Source: Chloroflexi bacterium TSY
Lineage (GTDB): Bacteria; Chloroflexota; Anaerolineae; Caldilineales; Caldilineaceae
Direction: 5' to 3'
Length of the DNA: 64,000 nucleotides
NCBI GenBank assembly: GCA_019217005.1
Contig: JAHBNG010000015.1
Location: 1 to 64,000 of the forward strand
Shown here: positions 63,403 to 64,000 of the stretch, in pieces
Position numbering within the stretch: position 1 is the stretch's first letter
How the letters are laid out: the number at the start of each line of letters is the position of its first letter
Made by a program: the position numbers and the translations under genes
Notes under the pieces: model-generated
The model's database searches: none
What the model was told of the DNA's origin: nothing
What the model saw: only the letters and a program-made list of their open reading frames with translations

Positions 63403-64000
63403 TTATGATACAGGTTGGTCATCAGAATCGGTATCCAAAACAGGATAGAAACGCTGGAACTTCTGGCGAGCGAGAGCGGGGGTAAATTGCCATTGAATGG
63501 TAGCGGATTGTTCATTGCGCTCGTTGACAAGAGCAAGGACAACAGTCTCAAGAAGCTCTTTGGAATCAATGCGGCGATCAAGAACTTGGCGAGTGATAAC
63601 CGAGAGTTCAATTTCAACCATATTAAGCCAACTCCCGTTGACGGGGGTATAAACCATCTGAAAGTGCTGAGCCAGAGCGAAAGCTTCCTCAGGCGAAAAG
63701 ATGGTGTAGAAGGAACTGGGTGAATGAATGTTGAGATTATCCTGAACAATCTGTAATGAATCGGCATCAGGATTGTGTTTCGTTTTGAGATCATGCATGA
63801 AGCGAGCATACTCTTGGCCTCTGCGCCGTTCGGTAATCTGAACAACCCGCTGTCCAGTGTGTGGCTGGTAAGCAATCAAGATGTAACAGATGCCCTTGCG
63901 TTCATAGTGATGATCATAGCGCCATTTCTTGCCTGGTTTCATCTCAATCGGCACGATTGTATCGCCAAGAGCTGACAAGGTTTTCATCGTAACACCCACC
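63403..64000 (-). CDS. IS630-family transposase, partial at window edge
   Basis: C-terminal DDE_3-type core of a second, different IS630 transposase: QIVQDNLNIHSPSSF holds the second Asp and NGSWLNMVEIELSVI the Glu. The frame continues beyond the window, so its beginning, including the first Asp, is not visible. The block runs to a stop at 63403 without frameshift, so this copy may be intact. Its left end would be between 63374 and 63402 or slightly further; no terminal repeat can be matched without the other end. Confidence 0.85.
   Translation of the reverse strand, partial: VGVTMKTLSALGDTIVPIEMKPGKKWRYDHHYERKGICYILIAYQPHTGQRVVQITERRRGQEYARFMHDLKTKHNPDADSLQIVQDNLNIHSPSSFYTIFSPEEAFALAQHFQMVYTPVNGSWLNMVEIELSVITRQVLDRRIDSKELLETVVLALVNERNEQSATIQWQFTPALARQKFQRFYPVLDTDSDDQPVS

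Overview
The window reads as a chromosomal segment of a filamentous or mat-type member of the Chloroflexota (Anaerolineae, Ardenticatenia or Caldilineae-like). This is inferred from gene content: two family-5 peptide ABC operons, a CarH-type B12 regulator next to crtB/crtI, a fused CrtYcd cyclase, NACHT NTPases with sulfatase-modifying-factor (FGE/C-type lectin) domains, AAA/PD-(D/E)XK proteins, and very many short palindromic elements. No rRNA, tRNA, CRISPR array or replication origin was recognised. The region is unusually scarred: at least four IS elements, seven or more families of small inverted-repeat elements (MITEs/REPs), and about a dozen frameshifted or interrupted genes, several broken exactly at homopolymers.

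Layout. 0.1-3.4 kb: a ComDE-like two-subunit TPP decarboxylase (alpha frameshifted) divergent from a metallo-beta-lactamase gene split by an ISAzo13-family element. 3.4-7.9 kb: enoyl-CoA hydratase, then a translationally coupled pair of a stand-alone adenylation enzyme and a ferric-reductase-like membrane flavoprotein, resembling a split form of fungal TmpL. 8.9-16.5 kb: fused 3-oxoacid CoA-transferase, two PhyH dioxygenases, sugar ABC permeases without partners, and an AAA-PD-(D/E)XK protein. 16.5-21.9 kb: PcfJ-like protein with an attenuated operon, VOC protein, hypothetical proteins and an FxLYD lipoprotein. 22.1-28.0 kb: complete dipeptide/oligopeptide ABC operon, one ATPase of which lacks part of its P-loop. 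28.5-31.7 kb: FtsX-type permease pseudogene carrying a MITE.

31.7-41.7 kb is a carotenoid cluster: flavin monooxygenase, CrtYcd lycopene cyclase, cytochrome P450, glycosyltransferase, PlsY, CrtI, CarH/LitR-type regulator and divergent crtB. The carH-crtB intergenic region contains two back-to-back consensus promoters whose -35 boxes are the two arms of one perfect inverted repeat, an evident operator. 41.7-46.4 kb: RNA helicase, two homologous hairpin-rich leader elements (candidate structured RNA) in front of tiny ORFs, and a decayed IS.

46.5-52.4 kb holds two NACHT NTPases with C-terminal FGE/lectin-fold domains. Their last ~25 codons differ almost only at NNC/NNT codons while a 50-nt stretch just upstream is identical at the DNA level. 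This is the footprint of a diversity-generating retroelement (DGR) acting on two targets. No reverse transcriptase or template repeat lies in the window, so the mutagenic machinery must be remote. I regard this as the most exciting system here. 52.5-60.4 kb: RidA protein and a second peptide-uptake operon (binding protein, two permeases, M24 peptidase, two luciferase-like oxidoreductases), with a 14-G tract breaking the DppB gene. 60.4-64.0 kb: nested IS630 and ISAzo13 elements, the latter interrupting a TIGR04076-like gene.
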